64,000 nucleotides of DNA from Diaphorobacter sp. HDW4A (GTDB lineage Bacteria > Pseudomonadota > Gammaproteobacteria > Burkholderiales > Burkholderiaceae_C): contig NZ_CP049911.1 in the NCBI RefSeq assembly GCF_011305995.1, positions 178,291-242,290 of the forward strand. Reading direction: 5' to 3'. The notes under the pieces were generated by a model. The model was not told the origin of the DNA. It did no database searches and saw only the letters and a program-made list of their open reading frames with translations. Every line of letters begins with the position of its first letter. Positions within the stretch are counted from its first letter, which is position 1. The position numbers were made by a program, and so were the translations under genes. Positions 7,663 through 14,804 of this stretch are shown one piece after another.

Positions 7663-7872
7663 CTACTTCCAGCGCTCAATTGCCTCCAGCACCGGCTGCT
7701 TGATTTCGTGAAGCGGCAGGGACTCATGGCGAAGGATGACCATCGTTGCCCAGGGATCGGACATTGCATGCGCATCCGGATGCATCCTGAATTCAGGAGC
7801 CACGGGCGGATGTGCGGCCATGCAATTAGTGAGTGCCGTGTTTAATGACTGAAAATCCAAGACAGCATCCAT
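7663..7872 (-). CDS. Small hypothetical protein
   Basis: The 69-aa frame has a good SD (GGAG about 8 nt upstream of ATG 7872). It encodes MDAVLDFQSLNTALTNCMAA...DPWATMVILRHESLPLHEIKQPVLEAIERWK. No motif is recognised. It lies between the basic small protein and the H-NS gene, and the plus strand across it shows no better frame. Confidence 0.45.
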   Translation of the reverse strand: MDAVLDFQSLNTALTNCMAAHPPVAPEFRMHPDAHAMSDPWATMVILRHESLPLHEIKQPVLEAIERWK

Positions 7873-8018
7873 GTGACAACTCCGGCTTCGGTGAGTATCA
7901 GCGTTGAGCCCCCCACCGATATCTGACGTTTTCCTCTACAAGACAGGAGAAGATGAATAGATTCCTGTCCAACTTGGAAACTGGTTGCGATGTGTCATTA
8001 TAGTTAGGGCGAAAAAAA

Positions 8019-8040
8019 AACAGTGCAAATTTGCACTGTT
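8019..8040. terminator. Bidirectional terminator-like palindrome containing a 16-bp operator-like core
   Basis: A perfect palindrome is centred on AGTGCAAATTTGCACT (8022-8037), with an A-run on its left and a T-run on its right, so it fits a terminator on both strands. It lies 20 bp after the hns stop. The same 16-bp core occurs at 11727-11742 inside a promoter, so it may also be a protein binding site. Confidence 0.6.
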
Positions 8041-8060
8041 TTTCTTTGGGAAGTCCAGGA

Positions 8061-8357
8061 TCAGATAGCGAACTTTTCGCGGTCCTGGCCCTCGATCCAC
8101 TTTGGGGCTTTGCCGCGACCTGTCCATGTCTGTCCCGTTGCAGGATCGCGGTATTTTGGTGGGACAGTACGGGTCTCTCCAGTACCGGCCTTGGAACCAC
8201 GGGTGCGGCCAAAGATATCGTCCTGAGTCAGCCCATATTCGGATACGAGTTGACGTACCTTCTGCACAGCCCCGCTGTGTTCAATTTTGCGCTGTTCATC
8301 GATTCGCGCTTCAAGTGCAACCTTCTGCGCAAGCAGTTCCTTCAGGCTAACAGTCAT
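8061..8357 (-). CDS. H-NS family nucleoid protein
   Basis: The 98-aa protein has an N-terminal helical oligomerisation part (MTVSLKELLAQKVALEARIDEQRK) and the C-terminal H-NS DNA-binding motif (KYRDPATGQTWTGRGKAPKW). Such proteins bind AT-rich DNA and silence genes; plasmid copies lower the cost of carriage and often control transfer genes. ATG 8357 is chosen over the longer frame to 8576 because GGAG sits 9 nt upstream and the H-NS alignment begins here. A second paralogue lies at 17726-18064. Confidence 0.85.
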   Translation of the reverse strand: MTVSLKELLAQKVALEARIDEQRKIEHSGAVQKVRQLVSEYGLTQDDIFGRTRGSKAGTGETRTVPPKYRDPATGQTWTGRGKAPKWIEGQDREKFAI

Positions 8358-8469
8358 TTGGTAGAACTCCAATTTCATCAAAGAAACACTATTATGGGTT
8401 AGAAATGTCTTTCTGACACAACCAGGTGTTGTTTTGGACTCTTCAATCCTCCATGAGTTCAATTTATTC

Positions 8470-9093
8470 CTAGAAAGACGGTTCGAATTTCTTGGCCGTG
8501 GACCAGTTTCGTTCGAAGTGTTTCGCGTACAGCTGCGCAAGCCTAGGGTTGTTCCAGTTGACGAACACATTCTCACTATTTTTCGAGGCTGCAGCTTCTG
8601 AGTAGTTGTAGCTGCCAGTCTGGACTGTTTGGCCGTCAGCGATGATCACCTTGTCATGGTGAATTGGATAGGCCGAGGTGACACGAACATTCGCGCCAGC
8701 AGTCACAAGAGCGGAGAGTGCAGCTCTAGCCTTCGGTGATGCTGTACTGCTGAGATTATTTTGCTCGTCTGCCACCATGTAGATCTTAACGCCTCTCTTT
8801 TGAGCTCGTAGTATGGCCTGAGTCACTCGTGCACTGGTGAACGAATAGGCGAGAACTCGCAAATCAAGCTTTGTGGAGTCGATCACCCGTACCACCAACT
8901 GTTCAGCACCTTCATTTGGGGAAAAAGCCACTTCAAAATTTCCAACAGCGGGCTCCAGCTCCGACGCTACGGCTTTCAGGAACCTTCCCCCAGTATTGGA
9001 TAACATGGGCTCAATGGGAAGCGCCCAACCTGGCAAGAGCAAGGATGCCCAAACGCCTGCAACAATCAGCGTCGTTTTAGATGGATAGAACAT
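8470..9093 (-). CDS. Periplasmic PLD-superfamily nuclease (Nuc-like)
   Basis: The 207-aa protein starts with a signal peptide (TLIVAGVWASLLLPGWA) and then one phospholipase D fold. The single HKD motif is seen as HDKVIIAD, followed by GSYNYSEAAASKNSENVFV as in Nuc of pKM101. These enzymes work as dimers that join two HKD motifs and cut DNA without metal ions in the periplasm. Length fits the family. Nuc genes are usual next to conjugation modules. It may share a transcript with the genes upstream at 9367-10208, but the 270-bp gap argues for its own promoter. Confidence 0.82.
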   Translation of the reverse strand: MFYPSKTTLIVAGVWASLLLPGWALPIEPMLSNTGGRFLKAVASELEPAVGNFEVAFSPNEGAEQLVVRVIDSTKLDLRVLAYSFTSARVTQAILRAQKRGVKIYMVADEQNNLSSTASPKARAALSALVTAGANVRVTSAYPIHHDKVIIADGQTVQTGSYNYSEAAASKNSENVFVNWNNPRLAQLYAKHFERNWSTAKKFEPSF

Positions 9094-9366
9094 ATAGAGC
9101 AGGAAAGTAAAATTTAATGTGTTCTGAAAAGTTTGGCATTGAAGCCATACCTTGTCATCACATAAATTCTCTTTTCCTTGAAAAGCTTCGAAATCAAGTG
9201 CTTTTCAAATGTTCTTGATCAGGTTCTCAAATTGACTCGCAGGAACTCGACCAGTTGCCGCGAACAGACTCTTACTTCTGCGGACACCGCTTGTCTGCGC
9301 CGCCTTCGGCCTATCCTCTAAATCGACATCTCAGATAACTCGCGAGTCTCGGCCTTGGATCTCTCT

Positions 9367-9645
9367 TCAACTGGTGAGATAGAGGTATGTGGCGCTCAGG
9401 ATAAGTCCCATGAAGGTAAAAAACAGCACCCAGCCTCTCCACCCATGTTCGCGCAAGTTGACGCCAACGACACTGGTGAAACTTCCGCCCATGGCCCCCA
9501 CAACGAACCACAGGGCCCCGGTTTTGGAGATGAGGTCCATATCAGCGAGAGCTGAAGAGAAAAGTGCAGTAGCCACCCCCACGCCCGCCACCCATAGTAG
9601 AGAGCGTACCGGGGGATTCACGAAATCGACGCCAAGGATTTTCAT
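9367..9645 (-). CDS. Small inner membrane protein
   Basis: The 92-aa protein has three hydrophobic segments (LLWVAGVGVATALFSSALA; ALWFVVGAMGGSFTSVVGV; WVLFFTFMGLILSATYLYL) and almost no soluble part. Three membrane helices without other motifs resemble small phage holin-like proteins, but no family is recognised. It starts 5 bp after the stop of the upstream gene 9651-10208, so the two are probably one operon. Confidence 0.5.
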   Translation of the reverse strand: MKILGVDFVNPPVRSLLWVAGVGVATALFSSALADMDLISKTGALWFVVGAMGGSFTSVVGVNLREHGWRGWVLFFTFMGLILSATYLYLTS

Positions 9646-9650
9646 TGTTT

Positions 9651-10208
9651 TTAATCGGCTTGAAGAATCAGAGATTCCCAGTATTTTTTATTCTTCACCA
9701 CTACTTCATTGAATTCACACCTAACTCTCGAACCAATTGCATTTCCGTAATCATCTTCACATAGAATCCTGGTAAAAGCATTGGGGTGACGATAATAGAT
9801 TATTTGATGCACAGCCTGAAAAATATATTTAAATTCAACGCCATAGTAGCACTCTGACAGCGTACCCGACTCCGCATGGCACATTCTGAACTGTTGACCA
9901 AATTGGTTATCAAGGTTAGCAAGAATATCATTCTCAACTAATTCAAGTCGAGCTTTGGATGTCGGAATTTCCGCTTTAAAAGCACAAAACAAGTAATAAT
10001 TCGGCATTGCTGAACTGTAAGACCTAGATTGCAGATTGCCTGTTGTTATCCCAACTTTCGAATAGAAAATGTCTCTGATGTCCGCGCCGAGGTAAATCCA
10101 ATTTTCCGTGGACTCAAAATTCCTTTTGTCCCGCTCCATTTGTCTATCAAGTTCAAAGTCTTCAACCCCAGGATAGAGATGGTCTGCATTAATGGGACGA
10201 ATTATCAT
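9651..10208 (-). CDS. GIY-YIG-like (T5orf172/MUG113-type) protein
   Basis: The 185-aa protein contains WIYLGADIRDIFYSKVGITTGNLQSRSYSSAMPNYYLFCAF, a pattern like the GIY-YIG variants in which a YLG-type strand is followed by KVGIT and Arg. A later conserved Glu sits in LELVENDILANL. If real it would be a nuclease domain, but the canonical GIY and YIG motifs are degenerate, so activity is uncertain. The gene is clearly richer in A and T than its neighbours, which suggests separate acquisition. It pairs with the small membrane protein downstream (5 bp gap). Confidence 0.45.
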   Translation of the reverse strand: MIIRPINADHLYPGVEDFELDRQMERDKRNFESTENWIYLGADIRDIFYSKVGITTGNLQSRSYSSAMPNYYLFCAFKAEIPTSKARLELVENDILANLDNQFGQQFRMCHAESGTLSECYYGVEFKYIFQAVHQIIYYRHPNAFTRILCEDDYGNAIGSRVRCEFNEVVVKNKKYWESLILQAD

Positions 10209-10310
10209 TGGAATCTCTTTATAAACATCAAAATCTGCTACATCATGATAGCAAATTTTGTTACTTTACTAAATGGCTTGAAAATGCTCAGATGTACAGC
10301 CCAAAAAAAA

Positions 10311-10326
10311 CGGTCCTAATGGACCG
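10311..10326 (-). terminator. Rho-independent terminator
   Basis: The hairpin CGGTCC-ATTA-GGACCG, read on the minus strand, is followed by a run of T (plus-strand A-run 10303-10310). It lies 70 bp beyond the stop of the 10396-10701 gene and would end the minus-strand transcript from the ParB-like gene. Confidence 0.75.
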
Positions 10327-10395
10327 CTGTGCGTTGAAGTTGCGCATCTCCACCTGCTGACAGCAGAGGCGCTGGAACGCGGGGTGATGACCAAC

Positions 10396-10701
10396 TCAGT
10401 CTTCCGTACCGATAGCTGCGTTTCGAGATTTGAGCGAGTCATAGTACCCGCTGCACCCCTTCCCGCTGTAGTCAAACCCCTTGCAGCCATACGCCGCGTT
10501 GTCGCACGGGTGCCCGCATGAGCTGCTCATCGGAATAACTTTGCGGCCACAGGCCTTGTTCATCAGCAGCCATGCTCTCGCCTCATCAGGAGGCACAGAT
10601 TCACCATTGCGCGTCAAGAAGTCCTCGTAGTCCTCGGGATACCTCATCCGCTCCAGCTGGCCATCCACAGACATGTGGAGGCCGTGAGTTTTTTCATTCA
10701 T
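10396..10701 (-). CDS. Cys-rich small plasmid protein
   Basis: The 101-aa protein has a cysteine-rich C-terminal half (MSSSCGHPCDNAAYGCKGFDYSGKGCSGY), likely a metal-binding or disulfide region, and no signal peptide. ATG 10701 has GGAGGG about 8 nt upstream. It starts 16 bp after the stop of the ParB-like gene and ends before a strong terminator, so it forms the second gene of that operon. The family is not recognised. Confidence 0.55.
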   Translation of the reverse strand: MNEKTHGLHMSVDGQLERMRYPEDYEDFLTRNGESVPPDEARAWLLMNKACGRKVIPMSSSCGHPCDNAAYGCKGFDYSGKGCSGYYDSLKSRNAAIGTED

Positions 10702-10717
10702 TTCAAAGGCCCTCCAT

Positions 10718-11677
10718 TCACTTTTCCTCATCCCCCTCTTCGGTGCCTGCCAGATCCATCTGAGAGGCCTTCTCCTTGCGCTTGAGGCCTGCTTCCAGCT
10801 TGGACTTCTTGGCTTCATCAGCCTTGCTCCAGGATCGGAAGATCTCCAGCAGGGACGCTGCATCCACCTCGATGGTCTTGTTACGCAATTCCTCCACGTC
10901 GAGCTTCTCCAGCTCAGCGAGACGGACTCGGACATTCTTGTCGAAGGTGTCCACAAAGCCATCAACAGACTTGTAGATGTTTCCGATGATCTTGCGAGGC
11001 GGGATCCACTCATTCACGTCGCTACGAGTCACGACCTTCTTGGCTTTGCCCTCATTACCGTTGATCAGATCCTGCAGGACAGCGCCCGCCTTTTCGCCGT
11101 GCTTACGCACTACTTCGATCGCTGCATAGGCGTTCACTGCGCCACTGCTGACAAGGGCATGCACGTCTGAGTTGGCATTGGCCAGCACGAGCATCTGCTC
11201 GACGTGGGCCGTGGATTTACCCATGCTCTTGGCGATCTCTGCAACCTCGTGGCCCATACGGCGCAGACGCAGATAGCCGATGGCGATCTTCAGTGGCTTC
11301 AGGCTCAAACCCTGAGCGCTGCGCAGCATCACCTGAACACGCTCTGCGTCGTTGCCACGAAATGGAAGAACATCAATGAAGGGGATATTTTTCCCGCGCT
11401 CGATCGCCATTTTGATGGCGCGAATGCGGCAGTGGCCTTCAATCACAACCACTCGGCCATCGTCATCCACACGTGCGATCGGAGGAGGTACATACGAGCC
11501 AGCCATATAGGATTGGCACAAGGATTCGATGTGCTCGATGACTTCTGGATCGTCGTAATCGCGGAGATTGAATCCCTCCTCTTCTTCAACGATCAGTGGG
11601 TTGACACCGTAGAGATCCTTCTTTTTAACATCTGGATCATTCTTGTCTGCAGCCCGCGATTTCCAAGAGGTAGCCAT
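10718..11677 (-). CDS. ParB/Spo0J-family nuclease-like DNA-binding protein (lone, no ParA partner)
   Basis: The 319-aa protein has an N-terminal ParB/sulfiredoxin fold with GHCRIRAIKMAI in place of the usual GERRxRA, at about residues 80-92. A helix-turn-helix follows (MGHEVAEIAKSMGKSTAHVEQML, about 140-165), then a charged, helical C-terminus. ParB proteins bind centromere-like sites or act as nucleases or regulators. This one is 4.4 kb from parA and not next to it, so it is more likely a regulator or an orphan centromere binder than the main partition protein. ATG 11677 follows GGAAGGAG. Its promoter carries a 16-bp palindrome between -35 and -10. Confidence 0.75.
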   Translation of the reverse strand: MATSWKSRAADKNDPDVKKKDLYGVNPLIVEEEEGFNLRDYDDPEVIEHIESLCQSYMAGSYVPPPIARVDDDGRVVVIEGHCRIRAIKMAIERGKNIPFIDVLPFRGNDAERVQVMLRSAQGLSLKPLKIAIGYLRLRRMGHEVAEIAKSMGKSTAHVEQMLVLANANSDVHALVSSGAVNAYAAIEVVRKHGEKAGAVLQDLINGNEGKAKKVVTRSDVNEWIPPRKIIGNIYKSVDGFVDTFDKNVRVRLAELEKLDVEELRNKTIEVDAASLLEIFRSWSKADEAKKSKLEAGLKRKEKASQMDLAGTEEGDEEK

Positions 11678-11721
11678 GCCCAACTCCTTCCTTCACTTCA
11701 ATGTGTTGTGGTGATGTGGCG

Positions 11722-11751
11722 ATAGTAGTGCAAATTTGCACTCTAGGTCAA
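11722..11751 (-). promoter_or_regulatory. Promoter with a 16-bp palindromic operator between -35 and -10
   Basis: On the minus strand TTGACC (11751-11746) and TACTAT (11727-11722) are spaced by 18 nt. The spacer is filled by the palindrome AGTGCAAATTTGCACT (11727-11742). A protein bound there would block RNA polymerase, so this is a classic repressor site for the ParB-like operon. The same palindrome occurs at 8022-8037. Confidence 0.7.
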
Positions 11752-11853
11752 TTTATTTTTCTCTCTATCCGTACTTTTTACAATTCTTATTTGCGTCATA
11801 GACCATTGTCTACCAACGATTCTTGCTTAGAATGACCACCAGTAGACCTCGTT

Positions 11854-11882
11854 TTGACACTATAGAAATGTTTCCTATAGTG
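11854..11882 (+). promoter_or_regulatory. Promoter and overlapping operator of the small HTH gene
   Basis: TTGACA (11854-11859) and TATAGT (11876-11881) are spaced by 16 nt. An inverted repeat, CACTATAG (11858-11865) and CTATAGTG (11875-11882), overlaps both elements. This suggests autorepression by the HTH protein that starts 32 bp downstream. Confidence 0.65.
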
Positions 11883-11913
11883 CAACCTCGACAAATAATT
11901 TAGTACAGCCAAG

Positions 11914-12129
11914 ATGTCTCGCAACAAACCTAGTCTTCCGACGCCCCCCCCGCTGACGCCAGACGAGTTCAAAGTTCTGGTGAAGAGCAAGGGTTGGAGC
12001 TACCGTGATCTCGCAGTGCGATGGAGCATCACTCCCAGCTATGTCACCAGGCTCGCGCAAAACGAGCAGCGCCCCGTCCACTGGGATGACGCTGTTCGTG
12101 GGCTCCCTGTGGTGATGCGATCGAAGTAG
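11914..12129 (+). CDS. Small helix-turn-helix (Cro/XRE-like) regulator
   Basis: The 71-aa protein carries a single HTH at about residues 20-50 (FKVLVKSKGWSYRDLAVRWS..PSYVTRLAQNEQRP). The pattern L..KGWSYRDLA..W.IT.SYVTRL is typical of small XRE-type repressors. It is transcribed away from the ParB-like operon, and its own promoter overlaps an inverted repeat, so autoregulation is likely. It may also control the rep region that follows. No other domain is present. Confidence 0.65.
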   Translation: MSRNKPSLPTPPPLTPDEFKVLVKSKGWSYRDLAVRWSITPSYVTRLAQNEQRPVHWDDAVRGLPVVMRSK

Positions 12130-12444
12130 TCCGTCGCAAGAATTCCAGTTTGCGTTGGCCAAGAGATCACCAGAATTTCGAGAGGCTCCAGTGTGGCTCT
12201 CTAGTCACACTTTAGTGATTCATATCGGCCACAACAGCTTGCACAATACCCTCAGTGTACCCACAGTAGACCTTCTGACGCCACCACTAATTACAAGACC
12301 CCTTGTGTACCCTCTGTGGCTCTACTGTGTCTTGCTAGTCGTTTTGTGTTAAATCTCTTCATCGCTCATGTTGAGATTTGATCACCTCTCTTTGACCTCG
12401 TGCCCTGGCCAGGCCAGAGCTACTTGCTCGCGCTACGCAATCGC
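12130..12444. other. Non-coding region with short direct and inverted repeats
   Basis: No credible gene is seen. Repeated words are TGTGGCTCT (12192-12200 and 12315-12323), GTGTACCC (12255-12262 and 12305-12312) and the inverted pair CACAGTAG (12262-12269) with CTACTGTG (12322-12329). Such a cluster next to rep and par genes could be a centromere-like or operator site; this is inference. Confidence 0.4.
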
Positions 12445-12688
12445 CTAAGCCAGGCTCACCTCCAATGCTTCAACCTGGTGAAGGTTCGTCTGAAGCTGCT
12501 TGTGCGTCTCCTTGATCAAGTCTCCTGCAAAGGCTAACTCGTCCTCCATCCTGGTAGCTCGCTCTTGAGCGACTCTGGATTGAGGCATCAAATCATGACT
12601 TTCGACTTGAGTCGTAATACTGTCGATGCGCTACACAGCAGCATCTGCCCGCTCGGAGTTCTGTTGGTTCTTCAATGAACGACCTAGT

Positions 12689-12706
12689 TGTCCTGTCGAC
12701 AGGATG
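12689..12706. repeat. Isolated iteron-like copy downstream of rep
   Basis: TGTCCTGTCGACAGGATG matches the 18-bp iteron family at 14219-14786 at 16 of 18 positions or better, but lies on the other side of rep. It may let Rep contact both sides of its gene, or be a relic of a duplication. Confidence 0.6.
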
Positions 12707-12759
12707 TTCGTGTCTGGCCTGCATCGAGTTTTCACCAGTCGATTTCTGGAAGGCTTCGC

Positions 12760-12809
12760 AGAATGTTTTCCGAAGGATTGAATCCTTCGTAGATACCGAA
12801 GCTGCATTT
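12760..12809. repeat. 50-bp direct repeat, copy A (duplicated rep 3' end)
   Basis: The stretch from AGAATGTTTTCCGAAGGATT to CCGAAGCTGCATTT differs by one base from 12891-12940. It contains the palindrome CGAAGGAT-TGA-ATCCTTCG. Confidence 0.9.
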
Positions 12810-12843
12810 CCCACACATGATGACGCATTCCCGCTGGCCGCGA

Positions 12844-13881
12844 TTACGAGGCAAGGGGCACCTTCGGCTTTATGTTGAAGAGGCTTTCCAAGAATGTTTT
12901 CCGAAGGATTGAATTCTTCGTAGATACCGAAGCTGCATTTGGACCACATGATTTCGGTTGAGAGACATAAGGTCGTAGCTTGCCCTGTTGAATAGCTTCG
13001 AGCAGGCCCATTTCAAGCACCATCGTTTTACTGGCGCCATCTGGGTAATGGCACTTCACGCTGTCCTCGGTGAACTCATAGATGGTCCTGGTACTTTGGC
13101 TGATGAACTTCTTTCCAAAGAAAATTTTCTGTTTTTCTTTCAAATATTCTGAAATTTCTCTATTTTTATCGTTTTCTTTTGAAATTTCGGACAAATTCTT
13201 GAAATCTCTGCCGGATTGCAAGAGTTTAGTGATGTACGCGTACAGCTCGTTCTTCGTCAGCCCATCTAGGTACTTCATTGAGGCGTGCACGACTTCTGAG
13301 AGTGTTTGCTTGACACTCCTGGCCAGCTTCATGAGGCCTAGAACACCATAAGGGGTCAGCCCTCCCCTCTCGCACAACCAGCTCAGGTCGATGGGTAAGC
13401 TCACATTCCCGAAGCGTTTGAAAAGCCGATTTTTCTTCTCTGTAGGAGCTACATTAGCGCCAGGAGCTGATTTCTTGTTGGCATCCGAAAAATCAGTTTT
13501 TGTAGAAAACTTTGGAAACTCTCGACTATTTCCATTTTCATCTACAAGATTTAGAGAGTGTAGAAATTTCTGGGTAGGAATGAGCGGCGACTTGGATCCA
13601 CGATATCCAATTTTGGCTTTGCGTTCTCTCTCAATCATTCCGTGATCTTCTAGCCATTTCACAGCGCGATGCACTGTGTCCAGTGATTTTCCAGACTCAT
13701 TGGCTATTGTGGATCTCGTTGCGAAAATTTCAGAGAAGGGGTTCTTCAAGTTGATCTTCTGAATGATACGCGAGACGATTCGAATGAACCCATCAGGCAA
13801 ATCTGCAAAAGATTCTAGGTGTGGCAATGATGTACATGCCAGTGTTATGGGGTAGGGAAATGATGGCGCAGGAATACCCAT
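12844..13881 (-). CDS. Plasmid replication initiation protein (putative Rep)
   Basis: The 345-aa protein has a winged-helix domain near residues 25-95 (LPDGFIRIVSRIIQK...ATRSTIANESGKSLDTVHRAVKWLEDHGMI), followed by a helical middle and C-terminus. I do not recognise a named Rep family from sequence alone; the replication role is inferred from the winged helix and from the 12 iterons that start 340 bp upstream. ATG 13881 is chosen because GGAG is 6 nt upstream; the frame is open to 14031 but crosses a hairpin. The last about 30 residues fall in a 50-bp repeat that is duplicated downstream. A predicted antisense RNA covers its leader. Confidence 0.65.
   Translation of the reverse strand: MGIPAPSFPYPITLACTSLPHLESFADLPDGFIRIVSRIIQKINLKNPFSEIFATRSTIANESGKSLDTVHRAVKWLEDHGMIERERKAKIGYRGSKSPLIPTQKFLHSLNLVDENGNSREFPKFSTKTDFSDANKKSAPGANVAPTEKKNRLFKRFGNVSLPIDLSWLCERGGLTPYGVLGLMKLARSVKQTLSEVVHASMKYLDGLTKNELYAYITKLLQSGRDFKNLSEISKENDKNREISEYLKEKQKIFFGKKFISQSTRTIYEFTEDSVKCHYPDGASKTMVLEMGLLEAIQQGKLRPYVSQPKSCGPNAASVSTKNSILRKTFLESLFNIKPKVPLAS
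12891..12940. repeat. 50-bp direct repeat, copy B, inside the 3' end of rep
   Basis: This copy encodes NAASVSTKNSILRKTF near the Rep C-terminus. Its twin 131 bp away encodes NAASVSTKDSILRKTF in another frame context. One base differs over 50. Confidence 0.9.
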
Positions 13882-13910
13882 CGCAGTCTCCAAAAAGGAA
13901 CACGAATTCC

Positions 13911-14047
13911 TTGACGAGACGGAAAGTTCTGCATAACATTTGGACTTCTCTCTAGCCCGTGTCCGATTGGCGTCGGATGTTACGCAGGCCTCCCGCACCG
14001 TCAAAAGGTGCTGAGAACCCCGGTAGTTCACGCTGCCGGGGTTTTTT
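13911..14047 (+). ncRNA. Predicted antisense RNA opposite the rep leader
   Basis: On the plus strand a promoter-like TTGACG (13911-13916) and TAACAT (13934-13939) are spaced by exactly 17 nt. Starting about 13946, the RNA would be about 100 nt long. It folds into three stem-loops: TCCGA/TCGGA (13962-13977), GCACC/GGTGC (13995-14011) and a GC-rich terminator stem AACCCCGG/CCGGGGTT (14016-14043) followed by TTTTTT. It lies wholly within the leader of rep, which is read from the other strand, as countertranscribed copy-number RNAs do. No transcript evidence is available. Confidence 0.5.
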
Positions 14048-14101
14048 ATTGGTCAATCGCTATGTCATGGCAAAACCTCAAAATCTGATGTCCCAGAAAC
14101 A

Positions 14102-14128
14102 CCAAACCCCGCTCTAGGCGGGGTTTGG
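14102..14128. other. GC-rich hairpin upstream of rep
   Basis: Perfect 11-bp arms CCAAACCCCGC and GCGGGGTTTGG flank a 5-nt loop (TCTAG). There is no strong T-run on either side, so it is not a clear terminator. It lies between the rep leader and the iteron array, and could insulate rep transcription or be part of the origin. Confidence 0.45.
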
Positions 14129-14218
14129 GGGTGTTGTCTCAGGCGACTTCGTGGTGGTGGAGGCCCATCACCGGAGTGGGGCTTCCATCCGTAATGAACA
14201 TATGGCCGGTTGCACCTC

Positions 14219-14786
14219 CATCCTGTTGTCAGGATGAGCAAGGGGCAAAGCTGATTCATCCTGTTGACAGGATGACGGCTCAGAATGAAATCATCCTGTT
14301 GCCAGGACGACGGGAAAATTGGTACGGACCGTCCTGTCGACAGGATGACAGCATCGCTATGCGGCAAGAATTCAGTGATATCTGAGCCAGCCTTATTAGG
14401 GGAGTCATCCTGTTGGCAGGATGAACCCTTGGTTGGTCTGATATCAAGAATTATCTGGAGGGAGATTGATTCCCGGTACGTCCTGTCAACAGGATAGTTT
14501 CGAGCCTCTACTCCATCCTGTTGACAGGATGGGGCAGGATTCGGTCGAGCCCATCCTGTTGACAGGACGGAGGCCGCCCCATGGCGTACCTCCCGGCTGG
14601 CATGAGCACCACTGGGTACCATCCATCCTGTTGACAGGATGAAATCGGAATCAGCGACTGTCATCCTGTCAACAGGATGCAATCTGCGCCGGGGGAGGCC
14701 ATCCTGTTGACAGGACGGAGGCCAGGACATGGTCTGGCCAGCTGGCTTGGTTTCCACCAAGAGGCATCCATCCTGTTGACAGGATG
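14219..14786. repeat. Replication origin: twelve 18-bp palindromic iterons
   Basis: Twelve copies of CATCCTGTTGACAGGATG or close variants start at 14219, 14257, 14292, 14330, 14406, 14479, 14514, 14552, 14624, 14662, 14700 and 14769. Each has 8-bp inverted arms (CATCCTGT, ACAGGATG) and a 2-bp centre. Start-to-start distances are 35-38 bp or about twice that (69-76 bp), so the array follows a single period near 36-37 bp with some positions empty. Position upstream of rep and next to parAB makes this the likely Rep-binding origin. Intervening sequences are unrelated, and no cas genes are present, so it is not a CRISPR. Confidence 0.85.
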
Positions 14787-14804
14787 CGGTGGCCCGCTGA
14801 AATG

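Larger units (their letters stand above)
12445..12828 (-). pseudogene. Coiled-coil protein remnant (KfrA-like C-terminus?)
   Basis: One minus-strand frame is open through this stretch except for a single TAG at 12633-12631. The part beyond the stop reads MPQSRVAQERATRMEDELAF and then AGDLIKETHKQLQTNLHQVE, a heptad-like alpha-helical sequence such as ends KfrA-type plasmid proteins. The upstream part includes a duplicated copy of the end of rep and one iteron. It looks like a decayed gene 3' end rather than an active gene. A 47-codon start at 12588 exists but has no ribosome site. Confidence 0.35.

Noticed and set aside
9205..9327. A 41-codon minus-strand frame ending SLFAATGRVPASQFENLIKNI
   Set aside because: It begins right after a stop codon with no start codon; at most it is the relic of a gene end, too short to annotate.
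14219..14786. CRISPR-like array (repeats of 18 bp, spacers near 20 bp)
   Set aside because: Repeats are full palindromes, vary in sequence, are irregularly spaced at one or two periods, and no cas gene is near; the position by rep fits iterons.
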